64,000 bases of DNA, taken from Clostridiales bacterium oral taxon 876 str. F0540. Lineage in GTDB: Bacteria > Bacillota > Clostridia > Clostridiales > Clostridiaceae. A model generated the notes under the pieces. The model was not told the DNA's origin and ran no database searches. It was given only the letters and a program-made list of their open reading frames with translations. The stretch is from positions 79,687-143,686 of the forward strand of contig KE993477.1 in NCBI GenBank assembly GCA_000466585.1, read 5' to 3'. The translations under genes and the position numbers were made by a program. Of the stretch, positions 1-8,739 are shown in pieces. Position 1 is the first letter of the stretch. Each line of letters starts with the position of its first letter.

Positions 1-1
1 C

Positions 2-517
2 TTCTGGGCAGTACCTTTATTTTCGAACAATTCCATGAAGAATGTTATGAATACCTTTATTGATGTTGAAGCTTATTTTGAAGATTTTCACAGGCAGCTT
101 GAACCAATTTTAATTGATAAGCATTTCATTGGTGAAAGAGTTGCAGCAGCTGAAGAGTATCTTCTAAAAAAGCTTAACTTAGGCAGACAAAACAATAATG
201 TAATGAACAGCATTTACTATATTTTAAAGGCAAAAGGTACATTTCAAATCTCAGAGCTTACACATTATACTGCGGTAGGTCAAAGACAGCTGGAGAGATT
301 ATTTTTAGAATTTATTGGTATAACTCCAAAAAAGCTTTCTAAACTTATAAGATATCAATATTTATGGCAGGATATTGTGTGCAATCCAAAACTTTGCATA
401 CAAGATGCTGTGTTCAGATACAACTTTACAGATCAAGCACATCTTATAAAAGAATTTAAAAAGTATCATTCAATGACGCCTTCTGAAGGAAGAACTTTGG
501 CTTATAGAAACAGGTAA
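2..517 (+). CDS. AraC-family transcriptional regulator, C-terminal part (5' end outside window)
   Basis: The reading frame is open from the window edge (about 11 codons before the first ATG at 35), so this is the 3' part of a longer gene. The last 100 residues carry the double helix-turn-helix of AraC/XylS proteins: SELTHYTAVGQRQLERLF (first recognition helix), then the family-typical GITPKKLSKLIRYQ and a second HTH ending in FKKYHSMTPSEGR. This is the DNA-binding half; the upstream portion resembles the short N-terminal domain of small-ligand AraC regulators, but too little is visible to name a ligand. Family call is firm; target and effector are unknown. Confidence 0.85.
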   Translation, partial: FWAVPLFSNNSMKNVMNTFIDVEAYFEDFHRQLEPILIDKHFIGERVAAAEEYLLKKLNLGRQNNNVMNSIYYILKAKGTFQISELTHYTAVGQRQLERLFLEFIGITPKKLSKLIRYQYLWQDIVCNPKLCIQDAVFRYNFTDQAHLIKEFKKYHSMTPSEGRTLAYRNR

Positions 518-584
518 TGTCGTATTTTTACAATATAATTAAGTTTATTTATTATATACTAAAAACAAAAAACGAGGTGAAACC

Positions 585-1499
585 ATGGAAAAACTAAAAA
601 AACAACAATTAATGGAAATGGAAAAATGGATTTATGAAAACGCAAGGCCACTGGAAATGGCCAAGTGGAATCTCCTTTGGGATAAAGGTTCTAAAGATGA
701 GGTATTAAAAGAAATGCTAAAATATCAGAATGCTGACGGAGGCTTTGGAAATGCCTTTGAGTCGGACATGCTGCTCCCTAAATCCTCAGCTATTGCTTCA
801 ACAGAAGCAATCTTTACATCCTTTAGTTTTGACCTGGATGTAACTGATAAATGGTTTTTAGACCTTCTAGATTATTTCATGAAAACAAAACAGAATACTC
901 CATCTTATTGGGAAGCTGTGCCGAAGGAAGTAGAAGACTATCCGCGTGCTCCCTGGTGGAATTACAGTCCGGATACTGAGTTTTCACCAAACCCCTGTGC
1001 TGTAGTTGCAGCTGCAATGCTTTTATATGGAAACAATGAGCAGAAAGCTCTCGGGAATAAAATTGCAGAAAAATGTATTTCTCTTTTAAAAAGTGATAAG
1101 GCTATTGGAGATCATGATATTTATTGCATTCAAAAATTATTCATTGTACTTAAAAAAACAGGCTCTGAGCTTCTGAACGAAGAAACCTACAAGGCGATGA
1201 ATAGGAGAATACTAAGCAATGTATGTTTAAAGCCTGAAGAATATATGAATTACGTAGCTCAGCCGCTGGACTTTATCGATTCTCCCGAATCCCCATGGTA
1301 TAGCTTACTGAAAGAAAATGTACCTATGAATGCTGAATTCTGGATTAATAATATTAGTGAGGAAGGAGTATGGGTTCCTAATTTTTCCTGGGGAGTGGAT
1401 ACCCCTGAGTCAAAAAATGCCACAAAGAATTGGAAGGGCTACATGGCTGTAAAGCGTGTTAGAATTTTAAAGGCTTTTGGACTTACTGAAAAATTTTAA
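585..1499 (+). CDS. Conserved hypothetical protein, prenyltransferase/terpenoid-cyclase-like alpha-alpha toroid
   Basis: 304 residues, SD GAGGTGA 5 nt before the ATG. The segment KYQNADGGFGNAFESD (about residues 46-61) is the QxxDGGFG-type signature of QW-like repeats found in squalene/oxidosqualene cyclase and prenyltransferase folds, and alternating helical segments with Trp-rich turns (EAVPKEVEDYPRAPWWNY) follow. No DDxxD or DxDD catalytic motif is apparent, so a cyclase activity should not be assumed. Stand-alone gene, 67 bp after the AraC gene and followed by a bidirectional terminator. No signal peptide, so cytosolic. Function unknown; fold assignment is from pattern recognition only. 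Confidence 0.7.
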   Translation: MEKLKKQQLMEMEKWIYENARPLEMAKWNLLWDKGSKDEVLKEMLKYQNADGGFGNAFESDMLLPKSSAIASTEAIFTSFSFDLDVTDKWFLDLLDYFMKTKQNTPSYWEAVPKEVEDYPRAPWWNYSPDTEFSPNPCAVVAAAMLLYGNNEQKALGNKIAEKCISLLKSDKAIGDHDIYCIQKLFIVLKKTGSELLNEETYKAMNRRILSNVCLKPEEYMNYVAQPLDFIDSPESPWYSLLKENVPMNAEFWINNISEEGVWVPNFSWGVDTPESKNATKNWKGYMAVKRVRILKAFGLTEKF

Positions 1500-1520
1500 T
1501 TATTTTAACATTTAATTTAA

Positions 1521-1547
1521 ATGAGGAGAGTTGAATTCTCTCCTCAT
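1521..1547. terminator. Bidirectional intrinsic terminator
   Basis: Perfect 10-bp stem (ATGAGGAGAG / CTCTCCTCAT) with a 7-nt loop, between two convergent genes; T-rich sequence follows on both strands. Confidence 0.8.
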
Positions 1548-1555
1548 CTTTATAT

Positions 1556-3574
1556 TTATTCTACCTTAAACCTATCTATTTCAACATTTAACTTATCCGC
1601 TGCTTCATTTAAAGCTTCAGCAGTAAGAGATACGTTCTGGATAGTACTGCTTTGCTGATGCATTGATGCTGTTACTTCTTGCGAGGAAGCAGCCGACTGC
1701 TCTGATATGGCAGATATGCTTTGCATAGCATCTACAATAGAGTCTTTGTCTTGGTTTATATGGTTAATTGCTTCTCCGAGCATCTTAATAGAACTTGTCA
1801 TACCTTCTATTGATTTATAAATATATTCAAAGGAATTATTTACTTTATCAACAGAAAGCGTCTGTGTATCAGATATTTTTTTAACCTCATCCATTATATT
1901 AACGGTAGTATTACTCTGAGCTTGAATATTATTAATTATATTATTTATTTCTTGAGCTGCATTGTTTGAACCATCTGCAAGTTTTCTTATTTCATCTGCT
2001 ACAACAGCAAAACCCTTGCCTGCTTCCCCTGCTCTAGCTGCTTCAATTGAAGCATTTAATGCCAAAAGGTTTGTCTGCTGTGATATTGATGAAATTGTAT
2101 TTATGATATTTGAAATTTCCTTATTTTTTTCATTAAGTTCGATTATAGCATTTTCAATATTATATATAGCTGATTCATTTAACTTATTATTATCAATGAG
2201 CTCCCTTACTACCTGAACTGCATCATTGTTTACTTTTATAACTTCCTCAGCGGAATTTAACATGTAATCCTTATTTTGTTGAAGTTCATTAAGTTTATGC
2301 GATAAGTTTATGGTTAGATTAGCTACCTTCTCTGTTTCCATTGCTTCCTGGGAAGCACCCATAGCAATCTCTTCAACAGCATTAGCCACACTTTCAGCAG
2401 ATGATGAAGTTTCTTCAGCTGCAACAGAAAGATCAGCTGCAGATACTCCTAAATTTTTTGATATTTCCTGAACCTTATGTATAAGCTCACTCACTTCATG
2501 AACCATGCTGTTAAAACCTTGTCCAAGCTCTCCTATTTCATCCTTAGATTTTATATCACACTTTACTGTAAAATCTCCTTCTTTCATCTTCATCATAGAG
2601 GCTAAAAGACTTTTTATAGGCTTTGTTATACTATTGGCAAATAATAATGATATTATAAACGCAGCAATAAGTGAAATAATTCCCACTATAAAAGTACTGT
2701 TTAGCATTTTACTAGTAGCATTAGTTATTTCATCTGTATAAGTAGTTGCAATTATTGTCCAGCCTAAATCATCAACCTTTCTAAAAGCAGCAATTTTTCT
2801 TGCTGTAATGTTTCCTTCCTTCATTTCGTATTCTTTAAAGCCTTCTTTACTATCCTTAATGGCACTTGCAACATCTTTTTGTTCAAGCGGCTTGCCGATA
2901 AGGTCTTGATTCTTATTAGTCATTACATTAAGATTTCTATCTAAAAGAACAGCATAACCTTTTTCTCCAACCTTTATAGAATTTATATTGTTTGATAGAG
3001 CTTCTAAACTTATATCAATCGCTACAACTCCAATAAATTCATTATTTTTAGCAGTATTGTATACCGGAATCGCTATTGATACAACAAGCTTACTGCTTGA
3101 TGCAGCCTTGTACGGCTCTGTCCATATTACGCTTTTCTTTTCTACTGCTTCTTTATACCATGGCCTTGCTGTCGGATCATAATCATCTGCCATCTTTTTT
3201 TCCGGATATCTATAGAATTTTTTATCACTAGTACCTAGATAAACGGCTTCAACATCTTTGTGTGACTCTGAAAAGTTCTTAAAGCTGCTCATCATTAACT
3301 CAATGCTTTTCCCATTTTCTTTAACTTGTTGAATGTTGCTGTTCTTGCTCATTTCTGATACTGCATTATCATATTGATCTTTATAATAAAGTATTGATTG
3401 TTGAATTTGTCTTACAGATTCAACATTTCCATTCTTTATTGATTCCTCCATGATAGCACTGGATTTAAAAAACGTACTAACACCAAGGATTGCTAGCGGC
3501 ACAAGTATAAGCACAGTAATAACTGCAGTTAACTTTAGTCTAAGACCGCCTTTCATAAATTTTTCTTTTTTCAT
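1556..3574 (-). CDS. Methyl-accepting chemotaxis protein with dCache sensor
   Basis: 672 residues. The start is the ATG at 3574: an in-frame ATG at 3589 is itself part of the SD (ATGGAGGAATTACTAATG). Order: short cytosolic N-terminus, TM1 (about 11-33), extracellular dCache-type sensor (about 40-285, with the DPTARPWYKEA segment common in these domains), TM2 (about 290-312), HAMP, and a long cytoplasmic coiled-coil with the conserved hairpin tip QTNLLALNASIEAARAGEAG. The membrane receptor relays ligand binding to CheA/CheW. No chemotaxis kinase genes are nearby. The dCache pocket suggests amino-acid-like ligands, which is inference. Confidence 0.95.
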   Translation of the reverse strand: MKKEKFMKGGLRLKLTAVITVLILVPLAILGVSTFFKSSAIMEESIKNGNVESVRQIQQSILYYKDQYDNAVSEMSKNSNIQQVKENGKSIELMMSSFKNFSESHKDVEAVYLGTSDKKFYRYPEKKMADDYDPTARPWYKEAVEKKSVIWTEPYKAASSSKLVVSIAIPVYNTAKNNEFIGVVAIDISLEALSNNINSIKVGEKGYAVLLDRNLNVMTNKNQDLIGKPLEQKDVASAIKDSKEGFKEYEMKEGNITARKIAAFRKVDDLGWTIIATTYTDEITNATSKMLNSTFIVGIISLIAAFIISLLFANSITKPIKSLLASMMKMKEGDFTVKCDIKSKDEIGELGQGFNSMVHEVSELIHKVQEISKNLGVSAADLSVAAEETSSSAESVANAVEEIAMGASQEAMETEKVANLTINLSHKLNELQQNKDYMLNSAEEVIKVNNDAVQVVRELIDNNKLNESAIYNIENAIIELNEKNKEISNIINTISSISQQTNLLALNASIEAARAGEAGKGFAVVADEIRKLADGSNNAAQEINNIINNIQAQSNTTVNIMDEVKKISDTQTLSVDKVNNSFEYIYKSIEGMTSSIKMLGEAINHINQDKDSIVDAMQSISAISEQSAASSQEVTASMHQQSSTIQNVSLTAEALNEAADKLNVEIDRFKVE

Positions 3575-3740
3575 TAGTAATTCCTCCATTATTCTCTATT
3601 CATTTATATATCGTCACGCTTCGTCATTTTTTTATAGTTTTTTCATATTTTTATTAAATTTTATTGAATATTTCTAATTAATTTATATTTTTAAATCAAA
3701 AAAATGGAAAAACTTCTATATTTGTATTGCTAATAAAATA

Positions 3741-3774
3741 AAAAAGCCTTTACTAACTAAAATGTTAGTAAAGG
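3741..3774 (-). terminator. Intrinsic terminator downstream of the SDR gene
   Basis: 11-bp stem (3747-3757 with 3764-3774), 6-nt loop, followed on the minus strand by a run of T at 3745-3741. It ends the 3807-4595 gene. Confidence 0.8.
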
Positions 3775-3806
3775 TTTAAAAGTATAATGATTACTATACT
3801 ATGCTC

Positions 3807-4595
3807 TTATATTAATTCTCTTTTTTTAAATGGAGCCAGCATAAACCTCTTGGCTGACTTCATGTTTGTAAGCCACTCAATATGTGCATCTTGTTTAGTA
3901 TTAGATAATATCCTGGGAATAAAAAACTCAGCAACTGTTTCAGGTTTATCTGCTAAAATATTGAATATCTTTTTAAACTGATCATCTTTCGTAACTGATG
4001 ATACCTCTCCTGTAGGAGATTTGGTTATAAACTCTGTAAGCATCATACCCGGAGATAATCTTCCTACCTTGACTGGAGAGTCTGTAAGCTCCTTTGCAAG
4101 GCCTTTTGTAAAATAAGTTAAGGCACGTTTTGAAGTACCATATAGAATAGTCTTTTCAATAATCATATCATTAGAGCCTAATCCCTCCATATTAAAAACC
4201 TGTCCATGTCCCTGTTTTAGCATGTTTTCAACTGCCACCTTCGAGCCATACATAACACCCTTTATGTTTGTATCTACAACTGCATCAATATATTCTTCCT
4301 CGGTCTCCCACATTAATTCACGAGTACAATTCTGACCTGCATTATTAATCCAAATATCTAAGCTTCCCCATTTCTCTGCTGACTTAATCCATAGATTTTT
4401 AATCTCAGATAGGTTCCTTACATTACATGGCACATAGATAAACTGTTTTTCAAACGCACTGACCTGATTTCTTTCTCTATCAAAAGAATCTAACCTTGAA
4501 CCTGAGATTGTAACATTACAGCCTGCCTTTAAGAACTCCTTAGCCATTGCTAGACCCAAACCTCTTGTGCTTCCTGTAATTACAACATTTTTCAT
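3807..4595 (-). CDS. SDR-family NAD(P)-dependent oxidoreductase, chlorophyll-b-reductase-like
   Basis: 262 residues. Rossmann dinucleotide motif TGSTRGLG (residues 7-14), NNAG (about 84-87), and the catalytic YGTSK (YxxxK). Where most SDRs have an IxNISS strand with the catalytic Ser, this protein reads VFNMEGLGSND, the NMxGxGS arrangement I associate with plant NYC1/NOL chlorophyll b reductases and their bacterial relatives; a Ser is still present three residues later. GGTTAGGA SD precedes the ATG. Monocistronic. Substrate unknown; the bacterium shows no sign of photosynthesis, so the resemblance only suggests a subfamily. Confidence 0.85.
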   Translation of the reverse strand: MKNVVITGSTRGLGLAMAKEFLKAGCNVTISGSRLDSFDRERNQVSAFEKQFIYVPCNVRNLSEIKNLWIKSAEKWGSLDIWINNAGQNCTRELMWETEEEYIDAVVDTNIKGVMYGSKVAVENMLKQGHGQVFNMEGLGSNDMIIEKTILYGTSKRALTYFTKGLAKELTDSPVKVGRLSPGMMLTEFITKSPTGEVSSVTKDDQFKKIFNILADKPETVAEFFIPRILSNTKQDAHIEWLTNMKSAKRFMLAPFKKRELI

Positions 4596-4752
4596 AAATC
4601 CTAACCCCTTTAAAAAATTTACTACATATATTATACCATCTTATTCCATAAACTTACTTATAACTTTTATTAGTCAAAATACTACAAATTTCTCACTTTG
4701 TTATTGATAATTATTATTATTTAATGTATTCTATTTATATATCTAAAGGCTA

Positions 4753-4774
4753 CCAGTGTTTCGACTGAAAGGAG
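4753..4774 (+). repeat. Copy of the dispersed CAGTG-TTTC-GACT-GAAAGGAG ribosome-binding context
   Basis: The segment ACCAGTGTTTCGACTGAAAG matches the 3' end of the leader modules before the EamA gene and (with an insertion) the lipoprotein gene. CAGT and ACTG can pair over a GTTTCG loop directly upstream of GGAG, so the SD is flanked by a small hairpin. The rest of the module is not recognisable here. Confidence 0.55.
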
Positions 4775-4779
4775 AAATT

Positions 4780-6465
4780 ATGAAAATCAAACACAAATTA
4801 AGCACCAAGTTAATAGTATCAATATACATTTTATTAGCAATAACTCTAGTATCTATTGCCGTTCCAAGCTATTTTGCAATTGTTGATGAGTCGGACAAGG
4901 TACTTACAACGCAAATGGAAGAGAGGGTAATGTGTGCTTGGGATGTAGCTGATGGTCTTAGCAGTACCACTGCCAACCAAGAATCAGCAAAAAAAGCCTT
5001 TGAACAGTATGTTTTATCAAGGCAAGTAGGTCAAAAGGGTTATGGTTATGCTGTAACTTCAAGCGGGATTGGACTTTATCATCCGGATAAGTCACAGGTA
5101 GGAGTGAGTTTATTAGAACAGGAACAAATTAAAGAAATGGTATCAAATGTATCAAAGTTTGATATGCAAAAGTATGGAATGGCAAAAGTGTTAAAGGTCA
5201 ATTATATTCATAACGGAGAAAGTAAATTTGCCTACTACACATATTACAAACCTTGGGATATGATAATAGCACTTTCTGGTTATACAGCAGAGTTTCAGGC
5301 TGCTAAAACCCGTGCTTTAGAAATAACTGTTTTTGTTGGCATATTAATATTATTTGCTGCTTCTATTATAACTTATTTCTTATCTAAAAGCATAACAAAA
5401 CCAATAGTTAAAATTTCAGAATCCATGTCAGAAGTTAAAGCCGGAAACCTAACAGTTGAAAAAGTACAGATAAAAGGAAAAGATGAGGTTTCTGCTCTTG
5501 GAGAGAGTTTTAATGAGATGCTTTTAAAGATTTCAGGTATGATTAAAGGTATCCAAGCTAACACAACACAATTAGAAGAACAGTCCGGTACTCTTTCAAA
5601 AGTTTCTCTGGAATTAAGTAAGACTTCTGATGAGGTTTCTGGAGCTATAGGTGAAGTAGCTAACGGCGCTACTGAACAAGCTTCCGATTTAGTAAATATT
5701 AGCGGAATAATTCAAGACTTCGGAAATGACCTTGATAGAATTTCAGAATTAGTGGACAAAGTTTATGGAAATTCTAAACTTATAAGCAGTAAAGCAAATA
5801 ACAGTAACTCAGAACTTCAGGCACTGGTTGATTCAATAAAAAATATAGGACAATCCTTTGAAGAGGTCAGCACTAAAATCAGTACACTCGGCTCTAACAT
5901 TAATCAGATTCAGGAAATAACCAGTGCTATAAACAGCATAGCTGACCAAACAAACCTTCTTGCACTTAATGCAGCCATTGAAGCAGCAAGAGCAGGAGAA
6001 GCTGGTAGAGGCTTCTCGGTAGTTGCAGATGAAATAAGAAAGCTTGCTGAGCAGTCTAAAGTATCCTCAGAAAATATAAACAGGATTATTGGTAAAATTA
6101 CCTCAGAAGCAAATGATGTAATTACTACAACCGATGTGGTAAATACAGAGCTCAAGGATCAATCATCAATAATTGAAGGCTCTATAATATCCTTTAGAGA
6201 CATAGTATCATCCATGGAAGAAATACTTCCTCAGATAGAACAAATAAATGGAGCCACAAAGCAAATAGATGAGAAGAAAGAAGCTATCATTAAGAGAGTT
6301 GAGGCAGCTTCATCAGTTGCAGAGGAAACTTCGGCAGCCTCAGAAGAAATATCAGCCTCTGCGGAAGAAATGAACTCCTCTGCAGAAGAGGTATCTAATT
6401 CTTCTAAGCTTCTAAATGATGTTTCTCAAAAAATTTCTGCACAGTTAAATAGATTTAAAGTTTAA
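4780..6465 (+). CDS. Methyl-accepting chemotaxis protein with periplasm-side Cache sensor
   Basis: 561 residues. The start is ATG 4780, 5 nt after AAAGGAG; a GTG at 4756 would overlap that SD. TM1 about residues 12-32, an extracytoplasmic single Cache-like region (about 35-180, with GQKGYGYAVTSSGIGLYHP), TM2 about 190-212, HAMP, then the signalling coiled coil with tip QTNLLALNAAIEAARAGEAG and a C-terminus ending LNRFKV. The sCache fold is known in receptors for small carboxylates and related compounds; the ligand here is unknown. Monocistronic, with a strong terminator. Confidence 0.95.
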   Translation: MKIKHKLSTKLIVSIYILLAITLVSIAVPSYFAIVDESDKVLTTQMEERVMCAWDVADGLSSTTANQESAKKAFEQYVLSRQVGQKGYGYAVTSSGIGLYHPDKSQVGVSLLEQEQIKEMVSNVSKFDMQKYGMAKVLKVNYIHNGESKFAYYTYYKPWDMIIALSGYTAEFQAAKTRALEITVFVGILILFAASIITYFLSKSITKPIVKISESMSEVKAGNLTVEKVQIKGKDEVSALGESFNEMLLKISGMIKGIQANTTQLEEQSGTLSKVSLELSKTSDEVSGAIGEVANGATEQASDLVNISGIIQDFGNDLDRISELVDKVYGNSKLISSKANNSNSELQALVDSIKNIGQSFEEVSTKISTLGSNINQIQEITSAINSIADQTNLLALNAAIEAARAGEAGRGFSVVADEIRKLAEQSKVSSENINRIIGKITSEANDVITTTDVVNTELKDQSSIIEGSIISFRDIVSSMEEILPQIEQINGATKQIDEKKEAIIKRVEAASSVAEETSAASEEISASAEEMNSSAEEVSNSSKLLNDVSQKISAQLNRFKV

Positions 6466-6500
6466 AAATAAGGAGCTTTTTATGAAAGCTCCTTATTTTT
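6466..6500 (+). terminator. Intrinsic terminator of the chemoreceptor gene
   Basis: 14-bp stem (6466-6479 with 6485-6498), 5-nt loop, T-run at its 3' end. It starts immediately after the stop codon. Confidence 0.9.
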
Positions 6501-6585
6501 TAATCAATCAAACTCCTCACAATTATTATAATTAATCATAATCTATTAATAGTAAGGTTTATAATTATTTTAAAGGAGTATTTAT

Positions 6586-7125
6586 ATGTATAGCAGTTAC
6601 CCTTTTTATTGCCCTTATAAATGGAGAATTGATACTCAAAAATTTGCAGCAGTTACTGGTATCGTTACAAGAATTGAAGATTTTAATCAAAGTCCAAATG
6701 ATGCTTCATCAGGTTGCTACAAGTTAATGTCTATTGAGAGTAAAGACAAAGGACCCGTAAATTTTGTAATATCTCCCGAAACTTATTTTGTAGATTATGA
6801 AGTTATAGAGGAAGGAGACACAGTAACTGGATTTTACGATGCAAACGCTCCGGCTATTCTTATTTATCCTCCGCAATATCCAGCAATTGTTGTGGCAAAA
6901 GATACTGAGTATCAAAATGTTGCTGTTGACTACTTTGACGATCAGCTTGTAAGCAGTAATGGAAGCTTAAAATTGAATCTTGCTCCCTCAACTGAAATAA
7001 TACTGAAAAACAATCAGCCTTTTAACAGATATCCAGGAAACAGAAATCTAATTGTTATTTACGGACCTTCAACCAAAAGTATCCCCGCTCAGACTACTCC
7101 TTATAAAGTTATTGTTATGTGCTAA
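6586..7125 (+). CDS. Conserved hypothetical protein, beta-rich
   Basis: 179 residues with SD AAAGGAG 7 nt before the ATG. No signal peptide or TM segment. Alternating hydrophobic beta-strand patterns (FAAVTGIVTRIEDF; VNFVISPETYFVDYEVIEEGDTVTGFYD; APAILIYPPQYPAIVVAKD) resemble an OB-fold-like barrel followed by a second beta domain with a proline-rich middle. I do not recognise a named family and see no catalytic motif. Monocistronic. Clostridial small cytosolic proteins of this appearance are usually annotated only as hypothetical. Confidence 0.65.
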   Translation: MYSSYPFYCPYKWRIDTQKFAAVTGIVTRIEDFNQSPNDASSGCYKLMSIESKDKGPVNFVISPETYFVDYEVIEEGDTVTGFYDANAPAILIYPPQYPAIVVAKDTEYQNVAVDYFDDQLVSSNGSLKLNLAPSTEIILKNNQPFNRYPGNRNLIVIYGPSTKSIPAQTTPYKVIVMC

Positions 7126-7211
7126 AGAATCAAAAACTATACTTTACTAAAAGTTTAACATCTCTATCAGACGATAAAAATATATAGGAGCTATTTTCCC
7201 TTATAAAGCAA

Positions 7212-7252
7212 AGCCTATATCTTAAATTGCTATGCAATATAACATATAGGCT
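7212..7252. terminator. Nested inverted repeat, probable bidirectional terminator
   Basis: Outer 9-bp stem (AGCCTATAT / ATATAGGCT) encloses an inner 5-bp hairpin ATTGC-TAT-GCAAT. It lies between convergent genes; the T-tracts are only moderate (CTTTTATTCTTTT on plus). Confidence 0.5.
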
Positions 7253-7304
7253 AACTTTTATTCTTTTGCAGCGAATAACATGTTAATAACATTTAATACT
7301 TACC

Positions 7305-8045
7305 CTAATTATATAACTCCTCTAAAGCTCTGAAGTCTACCGCCTTAGTAATTACCTCTCGTATGATTTCTTCTCCCTTTTTATATACCCTATATGCATT
7401 GGCATCTTCCTTCGTTGCAATTACGCGATAACTTCCATCTACAAACTGAACAGCACAGTCATTATCAATAGCTATACCAACATGTCCAAAATCTTCTGTC
7501 ATCAAATCCATCTTTTCTTTATAGCCTTCAAGATTATAGTGAGGACATATTGTAAAAGGCACAAAGCCCATGCAATTAACTCTTGTATAATCTGAAAATT
7601 CTTTAATTGTTTTAAAGCCTGCAGTATTTTCCGTGTCAAAATAGTTTAGCCCCCAGCAGAGTGCTCCTGCGCTAATACCTGCAAATACTTTTCCTTCATT
7701 ATAAGCCTCTTTAAGCATAGGTATAACATTAAAGCTTTTAAAAACCTCTAAAAGCTTTACTACAGAGCCTCCACCTACATAAATGATATCTGCTGAAAAT
7801 ATCTTTTTACGTATTTCATCTTCAGCTGGCATTTCATTTATTAAAAATAGTATGTCCACCTCGCAGCCAAAACGTCCCTCATATATACTTCTATAAAGCT
7901 CGCAATAACCAAGGTTATCCCCTCCTGCTGTAGGAACATAAAGCATCTTAGGCTGTTTTTTACCCGTAAGCTTTATAATTTCTTTATCAATAACATCCAA
8001 GGATGCCGGAGGGGTTACTCCCCCTATAGTAACTATTTTCCCCAT
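7305..8045 (-). CDS. Peptidase E-like (S51 family) protein
   Basis: 246 residues, GGGAGG SD. Class I glutamine-amidotransferase-like fold of family S51: the nucleophile elbow GISAGA (about residues 121-126) carries the catalytic Ser, preceded by IYVGGGSVVKLLE, and FTICPHYNLEG supplies the expected His region. Family members are aspartyl dipeptidases (peptidase E) or cyanophycinases; the 246-residue length and lack of a signal peptide fit cytosolic peptidase E, which releases N-terminal Asp from dipeptides. Monocistronic; specificity inferred from family only. Confidence 0.85.
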   Translation of the reverse strand: MGKIVTIGGVTPPASLDVIDKEIIKLTGKKQPKMLYVPTAGGDNLGYCELYRSIYEGRFGCEVDILFLINEMPAEDEIRKKIFSADIIYVGGGSVVKLLEVFKSFNVIPMLKEAYNEGKVFAGISAGALCWGLNYFDTENTAGFKTIKEFSDYTRVNCMGFVPFTICPHYNLEGYKEKMDLMTEDFGHVGIAIDNDCAVQFVDGSYRVIATKEDANAYRVYKKGEEIIREVITKAVDFRALEELYN

Positions 8046-8130
8046 AATAATCCTCCCATATATGTAATTACGACTATTATACCATTTATATCCATAACCT
8101 TAAAATAAAAACTTATTTATGAAATAATTT

Positions 8131-8149
8131 AGCAGCCAAACTGGCTGCC
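8131..8149 (-). terminator. Short GC-rich hairpin after the membrane-protein gene
   Basis: 7-8 bp stem GGCAGCCA / TGGCTGCT with a 3-nt loop just past the stop codon at 8162. The following sequence is AT-rich rather than a clean T-run. Confidence 0.5.
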
Positions 8150-8161
8150 AACTTATCCTTA

Positions 8162-8617
8162 TTATTCATCTTTAATCTCATTCCTGCTTATATATAAACA
8201 ATATAGGTTATAAAATATAACACATAAAAATAATATAATAACAAGGACTAGCCCTATCCTATAATCTACCTTTAGAAGCTTTATATATTGCGAATCTATT
8301 TTTATACTGCTTATGTCAGATTTAATAAGCAGCACACATACAAAACCTACCGCTCCGATAATGGCCGATATAATATTATTTTTTATATTTTTTAGGAATC
8401 CGGTAAAGATTCCAATTACTGCTGTTATAAACGATAATAATGCAAAAGTATTTGGATTTATCCTTTGCCCTTGTATTACTTTTCCAAAAGCCAGGTCAAT
8501 TCCACTTAAGGCTGCAATCTGCCGACCTTGGCAAGATACTGTAACAAAGGGAAGAAAAAAGCAAATAACTATAAGTCCAAAAAGTGAAGGAGAAATAAAT
8601 CCTTTTGAATTTTTCAT
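8162..8617 (-). CDS. Small polytopic membrane protein, unknown function
   Basis: 151 residues with four hydrophobic helices (about residues 9-29, 57-77, 84-101 and 121-143) and little else; a hydrophilic loop with QGRQIAALSGIDLAFGKVIQGQR lies between helix 1 and 2. SD GGGGGTG before the ATG. The layout resembles small uncharacterised clostridial membrane proteins. It shares its direction with the peptidase E gene downstream but is separated by about 115 bp and a hairpin, so an operon is not certain. No functional motif seen. Confidence 0.7.
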   Translation of the reverse strand: MKNSKGFISPSLFGLIVICFFLPFVTVSCQGRQIAALSGIDLAFGKVIQGQRINPNTFALLSFITAVIGIFTGFLKNIKNNIISAIIGAVGFVCVLLIKSDISSIKIDSQYIKLLKVDYRIGLVLVIILFLCVIFYNLYCLYISRNEIKDE

Positions 8618-8700
8618 TCAGCACCCCCATAAATTTATTTCTTAAATCTATATATTATATTTAAAAACCTGTACATAAATGCTGAATTAATATAATTATA

Positions 8701-8726
8701 AAAGGGTTGCTTTAAAGCAACCCTTT
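8701..8726 (-). terminator. Intrinsic terminator of the rsgA-GNAT operon
   Basis: Perfect 26-nt palindrome (AAAGGGTTGCTTT and complement) followed on the minus strand by TTTTATAATT. Confidence 0.85.
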
Positions 8727-8739
8727 CCTATAAATAATT

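Noticed and set aside
1962..2216. Opposite-strand open frames inside chemoreceptor genes
   Set aside because: They are shadows of the conserved signalling-domain codons and have no SD or protein-like pattern.
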